DNA of 32,058 nt, from NCBI RefSeq assembly GCF_000158915.1, contig NZ_GG657754.1:4957826-4989883 (forward strand), read 5' to 3'. The DNA comes from Streptomyces himastatinicus ATCC 53653. Its GTDB lineage: Bacteria > Actinomycetota > Actinomycetes > Streptomycetales > Streptomycetaceae. This document shows, piece after piece, positions 24,267 through 32,058 of the stretch. Every line of letters starts with the position of its first letter. Positions within the stretch are counted from its first letter, which is position 1. The notes below the pieces were generated by a model, which had not been told where the DNA came from, searched no databases, and was given only the letters and a program-made list of their open reading frames with translations. Both the position numbers and the translations under genes were made by a program.

Positions 24267-25223
24267 ATGGATGTGAAAGAGAGCGCGATCGCGGTCGACG
24301 GGCTGCGGCGGAGATACGGGCCGAGCGGGAGCCGGGGGTACGACGCGGTACGGGGCATCTCGTTCTCGGTGGCGCGCGGCGAGCTGTTCGCGCTGCTGGG
24401 CACGAACGGCGCGGGCAAGACCTCCACCGTCGAACTGCTGGAGGGGCTCGCCGCCCCGACCGGCGGCGCGGTGCGGGTCCTCGGCCACGACCCGTACAAG
24501 GAGCGGGGGAAGGTGCGGCCGCGGATCGGGATGATGCTCCAGGAAGGCGGCCTGCCGCCGGAGCTGACGGTCGCCGAGACCGCGCGGATGTGGGCGGGGT
24601 GCACCAGCGGCGCCATGCCCGTCCGGGAGAGCCTGGGCCTGGTGGGGCTGGCCGGGCGGGCGGACGTACGGGTCAAGATGCTCTCCGGCGGCGAGCGGCG
24701 CCGGCTGGACCTGGCGCTCGCCCTGCTCGGCCGCCCCGAGGTGCTGTTCCTCGACGAGCCCACGACCGGGCTGGACGCGGAGGGCCGACGGGACACCTGG
24801 GAGCTGGTGCGGACGCTGCGCGACCAGGGCACCACGGTGCTGCTGACCACTCACTACCTGGAGGAGGCCGAGGCGCTGGCCGACCGGCTCGCGATCATGC
24901 ACGCGGGGCGGATCGCCACCTCCGGCCGGGTCGCGGACATCGTCGCCGCGCGTCCATCGAACCTCTCCTTCACCCTGCCCGACGGCGTCTCGGCCGACGA
25001 CCTGCCCCCGCCCGCCGCACTGGGCGCCCTCGAACGGGACTCGCTGGGCCAGTCCGTACGGCTGCGCACCCGCGACCTCCAACTCACCGCGACCGAGGTG
25101 CTGCTGTGGGCGCGGGAGCGGCGGATCGGGCTCGGCGGGCTCGACGCCCGGTCGGCCTCGCTGGAGGAGGCGTTCCTGCACATCGCGAGCACCGTCGACA
25201 CGGCACAGGGGGAGACACCGTGA
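24267..25223 (+). CDS. ABC transporter ATP-binding protein (drug/export type)
   Basis: A 318-residue ABC ATPase. It has Walker A GTNGAGKT at 45-52, signature LSGGE at 139-143, Walker B VLFLDEP at 159-165 and the switch His at about 196 (LLTTHYLEEAEALADR). A roughly 90-residue C-terminal extension is typical of the DrrA-like export subfamily. It would power the permease that follows, whose GTG overlaps this stop codon. ATG 24267 has GGAG only two bases away; GTG 24273, two codons later, has better spacing and may be the true start. First gene of a four-gene operon with a two-component system. Confidence 0.93.
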   Translation: MDVKESAIAVDGLRRRYGPSGSRGYDAVRGISFSVARGELFALLGTNGAGKTSTVELLEGLAAPTGGAVRVLGHDPYKERGKVRPRIGMMLQEGGLPPELTVAETARMWAGCTSGAMPVRESLGLVGLAGRADVRVKMLSGGERRRLDLALALLGRPEVLFLDEPTTGLDAEGRRDTWELVRTLRDQGTTVLLTTHYLEEAEALADRLAIMHAGRIATSGRVADIVAARPSNLSFTLPDGVSADDLPPPAALGALERDSLGQSVRLRTRDLQLTATEVLLWARERRIGLGGLDARSASLEEAFLHIASTVDTAQGETP

Positions 25224-26032
25224 GCACGACGACCACCACGGCACCGGCACCGGCCGACACGGCACCGACGACCGCCGCACGGGGGCGGGTGTGGGCCCTG
25301 GCCCGCGGCGAACTGACCCTGCTGGCCCGCAACAAGGCCGCGCTGGCGTACGCGCTGGTGCTGCCCGGCCTGCTCACGTACAGCATGAAGACGGCGGTCA
25401 AGGGCGTCGATCTGAAGGGCACCGGGCTGGACCTGGGCACCATGCTGCTGCCCGGTTCGATCGGCATGGCGCTGGTGCTGGCCGTCTACATGAACCTCGT
25501 CGGCGTCTATGTGATCCGCCGTGAGGACCTGGTCCTCAAGCGGCTGCGCGCCGGGGAGCTGACCGATTCGGAGATCCTGTCCGGGGCCGCGCTCCCCGCC
25601 GTCCTGCTCGGACTCGCGCAATGCGTGCTGCTGGTGGTGGGGGTGGGCCTCGCGCTCGATGTGTCCGCGCCGGAGGCCCCGTATCTGGCCGTCGTCGGGA
25701 TCGCGGTCGGCGTGGGGCAGATGGTGATGCTGGCCGCCGCGACCGCCGCGTTCACCAGGACCTCGGAGTCCGCGCAGCTGACCCCGGTGCCGATGATGAT
25801 GATCTCGATGGTGGGCTCCGGTCTGTTCGTGCCGCTGGAGGTGATGCCGGACCAGGTCGCCTCGGTGTGCGAGCTGTTGCCGCTGACCCCGGTGGTCGAC
25901 CTCGTACGGGCGGGCTGGACCGGGGACATGAGCGCGGTCGACGCCCTGGGCACCCTCGCGACCGCGCTGGCCTGGACGGTGCTGGCATGGTGGGCCGTAC
26001 GGAAGCGGTTCCCCTGGGAACCGCGGCGCTGA
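25220..26032 (+). CDS. ABC-2 type transporter permease
   Basis: A 270-residue membrane protein with six predicted membrane segments. The first is near residues 40-60 (ALAYALVLPGLLTYSMK), later ones include MLLPGSIGMALVLAVYMNLV, AALPAVLLGLAQCVLLVVGV and MMMISMVGSGLFVPLEVMP. VVDLVRAGWTG near the C-terminus is typical of ABC-2 permeases of drug or lipid exporters. A Thr/Ala/Pro-rich cytoplasmic N-terminus precedes the first segment. It overlaps the ATPase gene by four bases (GTGA). The pair probably exports a compound sensed by the downstream kinase; the substrate is unknown. Confidence 0.9.
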   Translation: MSTTTTTAPAPADTAPTTAARGRVWALARGELTLLARNKAALAYALVLPGLLTYSMKTAVKGVDLKGTGLDLGTMLLPGSIGMALVLAVYMNLVGVYVIRREDLVLKRLRAGELTDSEILSGAALPAVLLGLAQCVLLVVGVGLALDVSAPEAPYLAVVGIAVGVGQMVMLAAATAAFTRTSESAQLTPVPMMMISMVGSGLFVPLEVMPDQVASVCELLPLTPVVDLVRAGWTGDMSAVDALGTLATALAWTVLAWWAVRKRFPWEPRR

Positions 26033-26068
26033 CCGAACGGCGCCGGCCGAACGAGGGGGTACGGGATC

Positions 26069-27331
26069 GTGATACGGCGATGGCGCGGGGCGGCGCGGCT
26101 GACGCGGGTGGAACTGTTCACCCGGTGGACGCTGTACGTGGTGCCGTGGTGCGTGACGATCGCGGTGGGGTCCGGCGCGCTGGCCGTGGCGGTGCGGAAC
26201 GCGTCACCCGCGCTGGTGTGGACGCTGTTCGGGCTGGCCGTCGCCCAGAACGCGCTCACCGTCCCGCTGTTGCGGCGGGGGCTCGACCAGTATCTGCGCG
26301 GCCGCCCGACGGGCCGTCGGCTGCCCGCGCTCGCCGCCGCGCTGACGGTGGCGGGGCTGGCCACCGGGATCGTGCTCCAGGCGACCGGTGGGCCGTACGG
26401 GACGGGGACGGCCGTCCGGGCCGCCGTGCTCCACATGTCGTCGTTCGCCATCGTGTACGCGCTGCTGCTGCCGGTCCGTACCTACTTCGCCCTGCACACG
26501 GGGATCGGGGCGGTACTGGCCCTGACGCTGGCGACGGTCCACCCGGGCGCTGCGGCCCCGGTGTGGACGTTCGCCGGAGTCCTCGTCACCAGTGCGTTCT
26601 GCCTGTTCTCGGTCCGCTGCTCGGGGTGGATGCTCCAGGTTATGTACGAGGTGGACGCCAACCGGGAGGTGCAGGCGCGGCTGGCGGTCGCGGAGGAACG
26701 GCTGCGGTTCGGCCGCGATCTCCACGATGTGATGGGACGGAACCTGGCGGTGATCGCCCTCAAGAGCGAGCTGGCGGTGCAACTGGCCCGGCGGGAGCGG
26801 CCCGAGGCCGTGACGCAGATGGTGGAGGTGCAGCGGATCGCGCACGAGACCCAGATGGAGGTCCGGGGCGTGGTGCGCGGGTACCGGGAAGCGGATCTCC
26901 AGGTGGAGTTGGCCGGGGCGCGCTCGGTGCTGCGCGCCGCCCGGGTCGACTGCCGCGTCGACTTCCCGGCCGAGGACGACGGCGGGGCGCCGCTGCCCGA
27001 GGCGGTGCGGTCCGCGCTGGGCTGGGTGGTCAGGGAGGGGACGACGAACGTGCTGCGGCATGCGGACGCCGGACGGTGCGCGGTCCGGGTCCGGGTACGG
27101 GCGGGGACGGCGGTGCTGGAGATGGAGAACGACGGGGTGCCCACGGAACTCCGGACCGGTACGGGGGCCGGTACCGGGGACGGAGCCGGGACCGGAGCAG
27201 GAGAGGGCAGCGGGCTCAAGGGGCTGCGGGAGAGGCTCGCGGCGCTCGGCGGCACGCTGGAGTCCGGTCCCGGCGACGGCGTCGGGACGTACCGGCTGCG
27301 GGCCGAACTCCCGCTGGAGGGCGCCGCATGA
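26069..27331 (+). CDS. DesK/NarX-type sensor histidine kinase
   Basis: A 420-residue membrane histidine kinase. Five or six membrane segments fill about residues 20-190, with no large extracytoplasmic domain, so the signal is probably sensed in or at the membrane, as in DesK. A short coil leads to the HisKA_3 domain, with phospho-acceptor His219 in FGRDLHDVMGRNLAVIALKS. The ATPase domain has VREGTTNVLRHA (N-box) and GSGLKGLRERLAALGG (G-box). A Gly/Thr/Ala-rich repeat (TGTGAGTGDGAGTGAGEG) lies between them as an extended ATP lid. GTG start. The stop overlaps the response regulator start. Confidence 0.93.
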   Translation: MIRRWRGAARLTRVELFTRWTLYVVPWCVTIAVGSGALAVAVRNASPALVWTLFGLAVAQNALTVPLLRRGLDQYLRGRPTGRRLPALAAALTVAGLATGIVLQATGGPYGTGTAVRAAVLHMSSFAIVYALLLPVRTYFALHTGIGAVLALTLATVHPGAAAPVWTFAGVLVTSAFCLFSVRCSGWMLQVMYEVDANREVQARLAVAEERLRFGRDLHDVMGRNLAVIALKSELAVQLARRERPEAVTQMVEVQRIAHETQMEVRGVVRGYREADLQVELAGARSVLRAARVDCRVDFPAEDDGGAPLPEAVRSALGWVVREGTTNVLRHADAGRCAVRVRVRAGTAVLEMENDGVPTELRTGTGAGTGDGAGTGAGEGSGLKGLRERLAALGGTLESGPGDGVGTYRLRAELPLEGAA

Positions 27332-27948
27332 ACGACGCCGGGGTGATCCGGGTGCTGCTCGCCGACGACGAGCATCTGATCCGCGGTGCGCTCGCCGCGC
27401 TGCTGTCCCTGGAGGACGACCTGCTGGTGGTCGCCGAGGCCGCCTCCGGCCCGGAGGCGCTGGCGATGGCGCGGGCGCACCGGCCCGATGTGGCGGTGCT
27501 GGACCTCCAGATGCCGGGCAGGGACGGGGTCGGGGTGGCGGCGGCGCTGCGGTCCGAGCTGCCGGACTGCCGCACCATGATCGTGACCAGTCACGGCAAA
27601 CCGGGCCACCTGAAGCGGGCGCTGGAGGCGGGGGCGCGGGGGTTCGTACCGAAGACCGCCTCGGCGCAGCAGCTCGCCGAGATCATCCGGGCGGTGCACG
27701 GCGGCAGCCGGTACGTGGACCCCGACCTGGCCGCGGACGCGATCAGCGCGGGCGACTCCCCGCTCACCGCGCGCGAGACGGAGCTGCTGGACCTGGCTGC
27801 GGACGGGGCATCCGTCGCGGAGATCGCCCGGCGGGCGGCGCTGTCCCCGGGGACGGTACGGAACTATCTGTCCGCGGCGGCGGCGAAGCTGCACGCCGAG
27901 AACCGGCATGCGGCGGTGCGCAGGGCGCGCGAGCGGGGCTGGCTGTAG
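27328..27948 (+). CDS. NarL/DesR-family response regulator
   Basis: A 206-residue response regulator. The receiver domain has acidic Asp13-Asp14, phospho-acceptor Asp59 (VAVLDLQMPG) and the switch Lys in VPKTAS. The LuxR-type helix-turn-helix is at about residues 145-195 (SPLTARETELLDLAADGAS, SVAEIARRAALSPGTVRNYL). The ATG overlaps the kinase TGA (ATGA), so the pair is made together. A dimer of such a regulator typically binds short inverted repeats like the one at 24194-24209, so control of its own operon is likely. Confidence 0.95.
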   Translation: MNDAGVIRVLLADDEHLIRGALAALLSLEDDLLVVAEAASGPEALAMARAHRPDVAVLDLQMPGRDGVGVAAALRSELPDCRTMIVTSHGKPGHLKRALEAGARGFVPKTASAQQLAEIIRAVHGGSRYVDPDLAADAISAGDSPLTARETELLDLAADGASVAEIARRAALSPGTVRNYLSAAAAKLHAENRHAAVRRARERGWL

Positions 27949-28001
27949 AACGCTTTGTGGGGCTTTGTCCCGACGGTGGTGGCGACGGCCGGAGGTTTGG
28001 T

Positions 28002-28007
28002 TATAGT
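28002..28007 (+). promoter_or_regulatory. -10 box (TATAGT) of tRNA-Gly(GCC) copy 2
   Basis: TATAGT lies 34 bp before the tRNA. It differs from the TAGAGT used by the other tRNA genes here. Confidence 0.55.
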
Positions 28008-28041
28008 AGAGGCGCGCCGGACGGGAAACCGAGCGGTGCAG

Positions 28042-28114
28042 GCGGACGTAGCTCAGTTGGTAGAGCGCAACCTTGCCAAGGTTGAGGTCGCGAGTTCGAG
28101 CCTCGTCGTCCGCT
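28042..28114 (+). tRNA. tRNA-Gly (anticodon GCC), copy 2
   Basis: Identical over 73 bases to the gene at 24050-24122. Here the next three bases are CCA (28115-28117), so the 3' end is encoded, unlike copy 1. Flanking sequences differ. The two copies bracket the exporter/two-component operon. Confidence 0.97.
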
Positions 28115-28120
28115 CCAGCT

Positions 28121-28153
28121 CAAGGGCCCCGGTCGATGCGACCGGGGCCCTTG
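28121..28153. terminator. Hairpin after tRNA-Gly(GCC) copy 2
   Basis: CAAGGGCCCCGGTCG and CGACCGGGGCCCTTG pair perfectly (15 bp) around ATG. There is no T tract. It lies between the tRNA and the convergent purC and may serve both. Confidence 0.75.
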
Positions 28154-28175
28154 GCGTATGCCGCCTACCGGCCGC

Positions 28176-29094
28176 CTACCAGCTGATGCCGGTCAGCCGC
28201 TCGTACGCCTCCACGTACTTCGCCCGCGTCTGCTCCACGACCTCCGCCGGGAGCGGCGGCGGAGGCTGCTCACCGTGGCGGTCCCAGCCGGAGGCCGGGG
28301 AGGTCAGCCAGTCGCGCACGAACTGCTTGTCGAAGGACGGCTGGGCGCGGCCCGGCTGCCAGGTGTCGGCGGGCCCAGAAGCGGGACGAGTCGGGGGTCA
28401 GCACCTCGTCGGCGAGGACCAGCTCGGCGCCCTCGGCGTCCGCGGTGGCCGCCGCGTAGCCGAACTCGAACTTGGTGTCGGCGAGGATGATGCCCCGCTC
28501 CCGGGCGATGTCGCGGGCCCGGGCGTACACCGCGAGGGTGGTCTGGCGCAGGTTCGCGGCGGGCTCGGCGCCGATCCGGCGGGCGACCTCCTCGTACGAC
28601 ACGTTCTCGTCGTGCTCGCCGACCTCGGCCTTGGTCGCCGGGGTGAAGATCGGGGCGGGCAGCTCGGAGCCGTCGGTCAGCCCCTCGGGCAGGGCGAGAC
28701 CGCAGACCGTGCGGCTGCGCTCGTACTCGGCGAGGCCCGAGCCGGTGAGGTAGCCGCGGGCCACGGCCTCGACCGGGATCATTTCCAGCGAGCGGCACAC
28801 CAGGGTGCGGCCCTGCCAGTCGGCGGGGGCGCCGGGGGGCAGCTCGGTGGACAGCACGTGGTGCGGGACCAGGTCGGCGAGCAGGTCGAACCACCACAGG
28901 GAGAGCTGGGTGAGGACCCGGCCCTTGTCGGGGATCTCGGTGGGCAGCACCCAGTCGTACGCGGAGATCCGGTCGCTGGCGACCATGACGAGGTCGCCCC
29001 GTTCGGTCCGGTAGAGGTCGCGCACCTTGCCGGTGTGCAGGTGCTCAAGGCCCGGAACCTCGACCGGTTCGGGCTTTTCGACGAATCCGGACAC
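28176..29094 (-). pseudogene. purC: SAICAR synthetase, with a +1 frameshift near the C-terminus
   Basis: PurC joins CAIR and aspartate with ATP to give SAICAR. VPGLEHLHTGKVRDLY, VASDRISAYDWVLPTEIPDK, VEAVARGYLTGSGLAEY and ILADTKFEFGY are all typical. GTG 29094 has AGGAGG five bases upstream. The gene from start to the expected stop (after GISW, TAG at 28176-28178) is 919 bases, one too many. The extra base is in GGG (minus strand; CCC at 28374-28376): deleting one gives [10 protein letters not shown] and a normal 305-residue enzyme. As written, 34-35 wrong residues follow and translation stops at 28270 (274 residues). purC is needed for purine prototrophy and no second copy is visible here, so a sequence error is quite likely. 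Confidence 0.9.
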
Positions 29095-29177
29095 GCTTCC
29101 TCCTGGTGGTTCTGTCCAAGCCACCACGATTCTGCCCCACGTCGTCCCGGCGGTGCCGCCAGCCCCGCCTGCCCCGC

Positions 29178-30641
29178 TCACCCCCGCTTGCAGATCCGGT
29201 CCAGCAGGTTCGCCGTGGCCCGCTGCACCCGCTCGTCCATATGCCCCGGCCGATCCAGCGCCGGAGACCACGCGAACGTCCCCGAGGCGAACACCAGGGC
29301 GCCGCTGGGGGCGCGGTAGAGGGAGGTGTCCTGGTGGCGGGTGGTGCCCTCGCCGTCCTCGTACGGGGAGTGGGCGAGCAGGATCCGGCGCAGATGCTCG
29401 GGCAGCGGGGTGCGCGGGAAGTAGCGGTCGGCCTCGCCCGCGACCAGGCCGGGCAACTCGTCGCCCTCGGCCGCCCCGGTGGCCTCCCACAGCCAGTGGC
29501 CGCCGTTCCGCACGATCAGCGGGCGCGGTTCGGGCACCCGGCCCGCGTACTGGATGCCGATCAGCTGCTGCTCGGGCGCCGATTCGCGCCACAGCGCGGC
29601 CCGGCCGGGACCGCGCCGCTTGCGGCAGGTCAGCAGGCGGTCCGGGCCGGAGGGCGAGGGGGCCAGCTCGACCTGCCAGTACATGGTGTTCGCGGAGAGG
29701 AAGACCAGCGAGGTGCCGCCGTCCCGGGCCCGCTCGACGGTGCGCCGCATCGCGGCCGACCAGTACTCGTCGTGGCCGGGGAAGACCAGGCCGCGGTAGC
29801 GGGTGGGGTCGACGCCGCCGGCGTGGAGATCGCGGGTCTCGGCGTAGGCGAGGTCGTACTCGTAGCGCTCGGCCCAGCGGATGAAGTCGTACGCGTGGCC
29901 CACGTGCAGCGGCAGCCCCGCGCCCGCGTACGGCCGGTCGAAGGAGACCGTGACGGCCGCTTCGGACTCCCCGAGCAGCCTGCCCCGCTCGTCCCAGGCG
30001 TGGTAGAGGCTGGCGCCGGTGCGGCCGTCCTCCGGGTAGAGGTTGTACGCCTGCCAGGTGAAGTCGGGGAGGACCAGAAGCAGATCGGCGGGGCGGCTGT
30101 CGCGGACCGTGAACGGGATGTGGCTGCGGTAACCGTCCACGGTGGTGAGCACCGCCACATACGCCCCGAGCTTCCAGTACGACGGGATCTGGAGCCGCCA
30201 GGACAGCCACCAGTGGTGGCAGGAGACGGTGCGGTCGGCGGTGAGCGGCGGCGGCTGCACGATGCCGGACAGCCGCGGACTGGTGGTGATCTTCGACGCG
30301 CCGTCGCCCCCGTAGTGGCCGATGCGGTAGATGTCCACGCTGAACTGCTGCGGCGGATCGACCGTGATGCGGAAGTCGATGGCCTCGCCGGGGGCGGCGG
30401 CGGAGGTCGAGGCGAAGCCCTTGATCTGGCGGCGCACATCGTCGGCGGTGCGCGGGCCGGGGATCCTGACCGCGGTCCCGGGGGCGTGGGCATGGTCCAC
30501 GTACCACGGGACCACATGGCCCGTGTCGTCGAAGTAGTTCTCACTGGTGCGCAGCCAGGGCAGCGGTCCCTGGCCGAAAGGATCCGTCACCGCGTGGGCC
30601 AGCGCCCCGGACTCCCAGCGCCGGATCTGGTCCGTCCCCAT
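29178..30641 (-). CDS. N,N-dimethylformamidase beta subunit-like protein
   Basis: A 487-residue soluble protein resembling the large (beta) subunit of N,N-dimethylformamidase. YRIGHYGGDGASKI, VDGYRSHIPFTVRDSRPADL and LVFPGHDEYWSAAMRRTVER are features I associate with that family, including a glutamine-amidotransferase-like core around GHDEYWS. There is no signal peptide. In true DMFase a small alpha subunit is encoded nearby and the metal is iron; no alpha-subunit gene is visible here. Many Streptomyces carry this gene next to purC without known DMF use, so the substrate is open. ATG 30641 follows GGGAGGGGAA. Confidence 0.78.
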   Translation of the reverse strand: MGTDQIRRWESGALAHAVTDPFGQGPLPWLRTSENYFDDTGHVVPWYVDHAHAPGTAVRIPGPRTADDVRRQIKGFASTSAAAPGEAIDFRITVDPPQQFSVDIYRIGHYGGDGASKITTSPRLSGIVQPPPLTADRTVSCHHWWLSWRLQIPSYWKLGAYVAVLTTVDGYRSHIPFTVRDSRPADLLLVLPDFTWQAYNLYPEDGRTGASLYHAWDERGRLLGESEAAVTVSFDRPYAGAGLPLHVGHAYDFIRWAERYEYDLAYAETRDLHAGGVDPTRYRGLVFPGHDEYWSAAMRRTVERARDGGTSLVFLSANTMYWQVELAPSPSGPDRLLTCRKRRGPGRAALWRESAPEQQLIGIQYAGRVPEPRPLIVRNGGHWLWEATGAAEGDELPGLVAGEADRYFPRTPLPEHLRRILLAHSPYEDGEGTTRHQDTSLYRAPSGALVFASGTFAWSPALDRPGHMDERVQRATANLLDRICKRG

Positions 30642-30900
30642 CCTCGTTCCCCTCCCTGCGTGCCCCGGCGGCGTCCCTTCGCGCCTCGCTGCCGTGCGTT
30701 CCCGTCCCGCCGGTCCGGACCTTGTGGGTCCGGGTCCGCGGGTCCGGTCGGTGAACCGGGCTGGTGGCCCGGTCCGCTGGGCCGGGTGGCAGCGACCGGT
30801 CCCAGCACATCACATTACGCACCCACTCCGTCACCGATCGTCGTGAATTCTTCAACCGAAAACTATTCGCAAGCCCTGATTCCGTGCCGGGGCGGACGAA

Positions 30901-32058
30901 TCAGACGAGCCGCACCGGCTTCTCGGGGCGGACGCCGACCTCGGCGAGCCAGCTGCGCAGCGGGGCCGCGTCCCCGTCCTCCACGAGAGTCAGCACCGGA
31001 TGGGACAGATCGGCGCGGCGGCGGCCGGCCACCAGGAGCGCCGGACCGTCGAGCCAGTCGAGACCGGGGGCCGCGCCCGCGGTGTCCACGGCGGCGCAGC
31101 AGACCATCGCGGTCACATGGTCGGCGAGCAGCTCACGGCCCGTACGGGGTGGCTGGAGCGGGAGCAGCGGCGCGAACCCGTCGATCCAGGGGTCGCCGCC
31201 CGCGCCCTCCGCCGTACGCGCCTGACGGGCCTGTGCGGTGGCCCGGTGGGCGGCGGCCTCCTCGCGGGCCAGCTCCACGGTGAGCCGGGCCGCCAGGTCC
31301 TCGCCGAGCCCGTCACCTCCGATGCCGGTGCCTTCGGGGGCGGTGGCGGTGAGCCGGTCCATGACCCGGGCCAGGGTCGGCGGAGTGGGAGTGCTCGCGG
31401 GGGTCGGCGGCGGTCCTGAGGGGTCCGTGCGCTCGTCGAGGACGCGGTGGAGGCGGGCCGCCTCCTGGCGCCACTTGCGGTCCACGACCTCCTCCGGATA
31501 CTGCCCCCAGTCGACCGGGGACCAGTCCGGGCCCGGCTCCGGCGGGCCGCCGTGGAAGAGCCGCGCCGCCAGCAGCGACGTGGCCTCGTCGATCAGTCCG
31601 GGCTCCTCCAGCAGATCGCAGGCGGGCCGCTCACTGAGCCGGGAGGCGAACCCCTCGGCGAGCCGGTCCCGGCGGGACAGCTCGGTCAGCGCCGACACCA
31701 CGCCCGCGTCCAGCCGGGACGGCCAGCGGCCCATCCGCCAGGCGGGCAGCGCCACCCGGGTCAGCAGCCGGTCCCAGCCCGCGTACGCCAGGCCCACCTG
31801 CTCCTGGGCGACGATCCGCAGCCCGTAGTCGACGGCCTGGGCGCGCTCGGAGGCGGCCGCGGCGACCGCGCGCTCCATCTGGGCGGCGTGGTCCCGGCAG
31901 TTGCGCAGCAGCAGCCGGGCGATCCAGCCGAGGAAGGCGAGGGCGGGGCGGCGGACGGCCCGGCCGAGCGGGGTGCCTCCGCCGCTCGCGAGGTCGTCGT
32001 CCCGGGAGGCCGCGACCGCCACGGCGGCGTCCAGCCCGCGCACGAAGCGGCGGGCCGC
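30901..32058 (-). CDS. Hypothetical protein, N-terminus beyond the window
   Basis: At least 385 residues, open to the window edge, so the true start lies outside. I do not recognise the family. It has an alpha-helical, Ala/Arg/Leu-rich sequence, with a possible membrane-associated helix (RPALAFLGWIARLLLRNCRD) near the visible N-terminus and a Pro/Thr-rich linker (PPPTPASTPTPPTLARVM) in the middle. The C-terminal part includes LADHVTAMVCCAAVDTAGAA. It is followed by no clear terminator, and a 259-bp non-coding gap separates it from the DMFase-like gene. Confidence 0.65.
   Translation of the reverse strand, partial: AARRFVRGLDAAVAVAASRDDDLASGGGTPLGRAVRRPALAFLGWIARLLLRNCRDHAAQMERAVAAAASERAQAVDYGLRIVAQEQVGLAYAGWDRLLTRVALPAWRMGRWPSRLDAGVVSALTELSRRDRLAEGFASRLSERPACDLLEEPGLIDEATSLLAARLFHGGPPEPGPDWSPVDWGQYPEEVVDRKWRQEAARLHRVLDERTDPSGPPPTPASTPTPPTLARVMDRLTATAPEGTGIGGDGLGEDLAARLTVELAREEAAAHRATAQARQARTAEGAGGDPWIDGFAPLLPLQPPRTGRELLADHVTAMVCCAAVDTAGAAPGLDWLDGPALLVAGRRRADLSHPVLTLVEDGDAAPLRSWLAEVGVRPEKPVRLV

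Noticed and set aside
24050..28114. tRNA-Gly direct repeats as att sites of an integrated element
   Set aside because: No integrase, excisionase or mobile-element genes lie between them, and the repeat covers the whole tRNA rather than its 3' end. Gene duplication explains it better.

Overview
The window is a 32 kb piece of a Streptomyces (or very close relative) chromosome. The evidence is very high GC with strong G/C bias at third codon positions, GTG starts, and gene content typical of the conserved core arm: the developmental regulator BldC, an Lsr2 paralogue, valine dehydrogenase, an HrpA-type helicase and the purine genes purM, purF, purL, purQ, purS and purC. No insertion sequence, prophage or CRISPR array was seen.

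Layout. 1-2.7 kb: the start of a polyprenyl synthetase gene and a translationally coupled HisC-like aminotransferase, divergent from a LysR regulator. 2.7-4.3 kb: a 134-bp sequence occurs twice (2715-2848 and 4119-4252). Each copy carries a -10 box, a 72-nt tRNA-like cloverleaf with encoded CCA, and a hairpin terminator. Between the copies lie a small HATPase (anti-sigma-like) gene and a divergent MerR/BldC-like regulator. 4.3-9.4 kb: a DUF3533/YhgE-like membrane protein and HrpA. 9.4-14.1 kb: tRNA-Asp, a small CPxC protein, bldC, a conserved protein, vdh and a DUF3073 protein. 14.1-16.8 kb: purF-purM. 17-20 kb: a Tat-exported sulfatase with a frameshift, a shortened DinB/SCP2-type protein and a SnoaL-like protein. 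20-23.2 kb: the overlapping purS-purQ-purL operon. 23.4-28.1 kb: an lsr2-like gene, an atypical tRNA-Gly(UCC), two identical tRNA-Gly(GCC) genes and, between those two, an ABC exporter with a DesK/DesR-type two-component system. 28.1-32 kb: purC (frameshifted), a dimethylformamidase-like protein and the end of an unrecognised gene.

How the genes fit together. Six purine genes serve steps of IMP synthesis: PurF (PRPP amidotransferase), PurSQL (FGAM synthetase), PurM (AIR synthetase) and PurC (SAICAR synthetase). A palindrome sits in the purSQL promoter region. The exporter and two-component system form one coupled operon with a 16-bp inverted repeat upstream, as expected for an autoregulated NarL-type system.

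The most unusual feature is a set of three tRNA-like genes with T-loops reading GUGC(R) instead of GUUC(R). Two are the duplicated 72-nt elements. They have glycine-type acceptor ends (G1-C72, C2-G71, G3-C70, U73) and a 6-nt anticodon loop that should not decode normally. The third is the tRNA-Gly(UCC) at 23.9 kb, which also lacks GG in its D-loop. These deviations resemble the non-proteinogenic glycine tRNAs used for cell-wall bridge synthesis in staphylococci, and Streptomyces peptidoglycan carries a glycine bridge. A non-ribosomal role is an inference.

Caution: purC and the sulfatase each carry a single extra G in a short G run. That fits assembly indel errors as well as real mutations.
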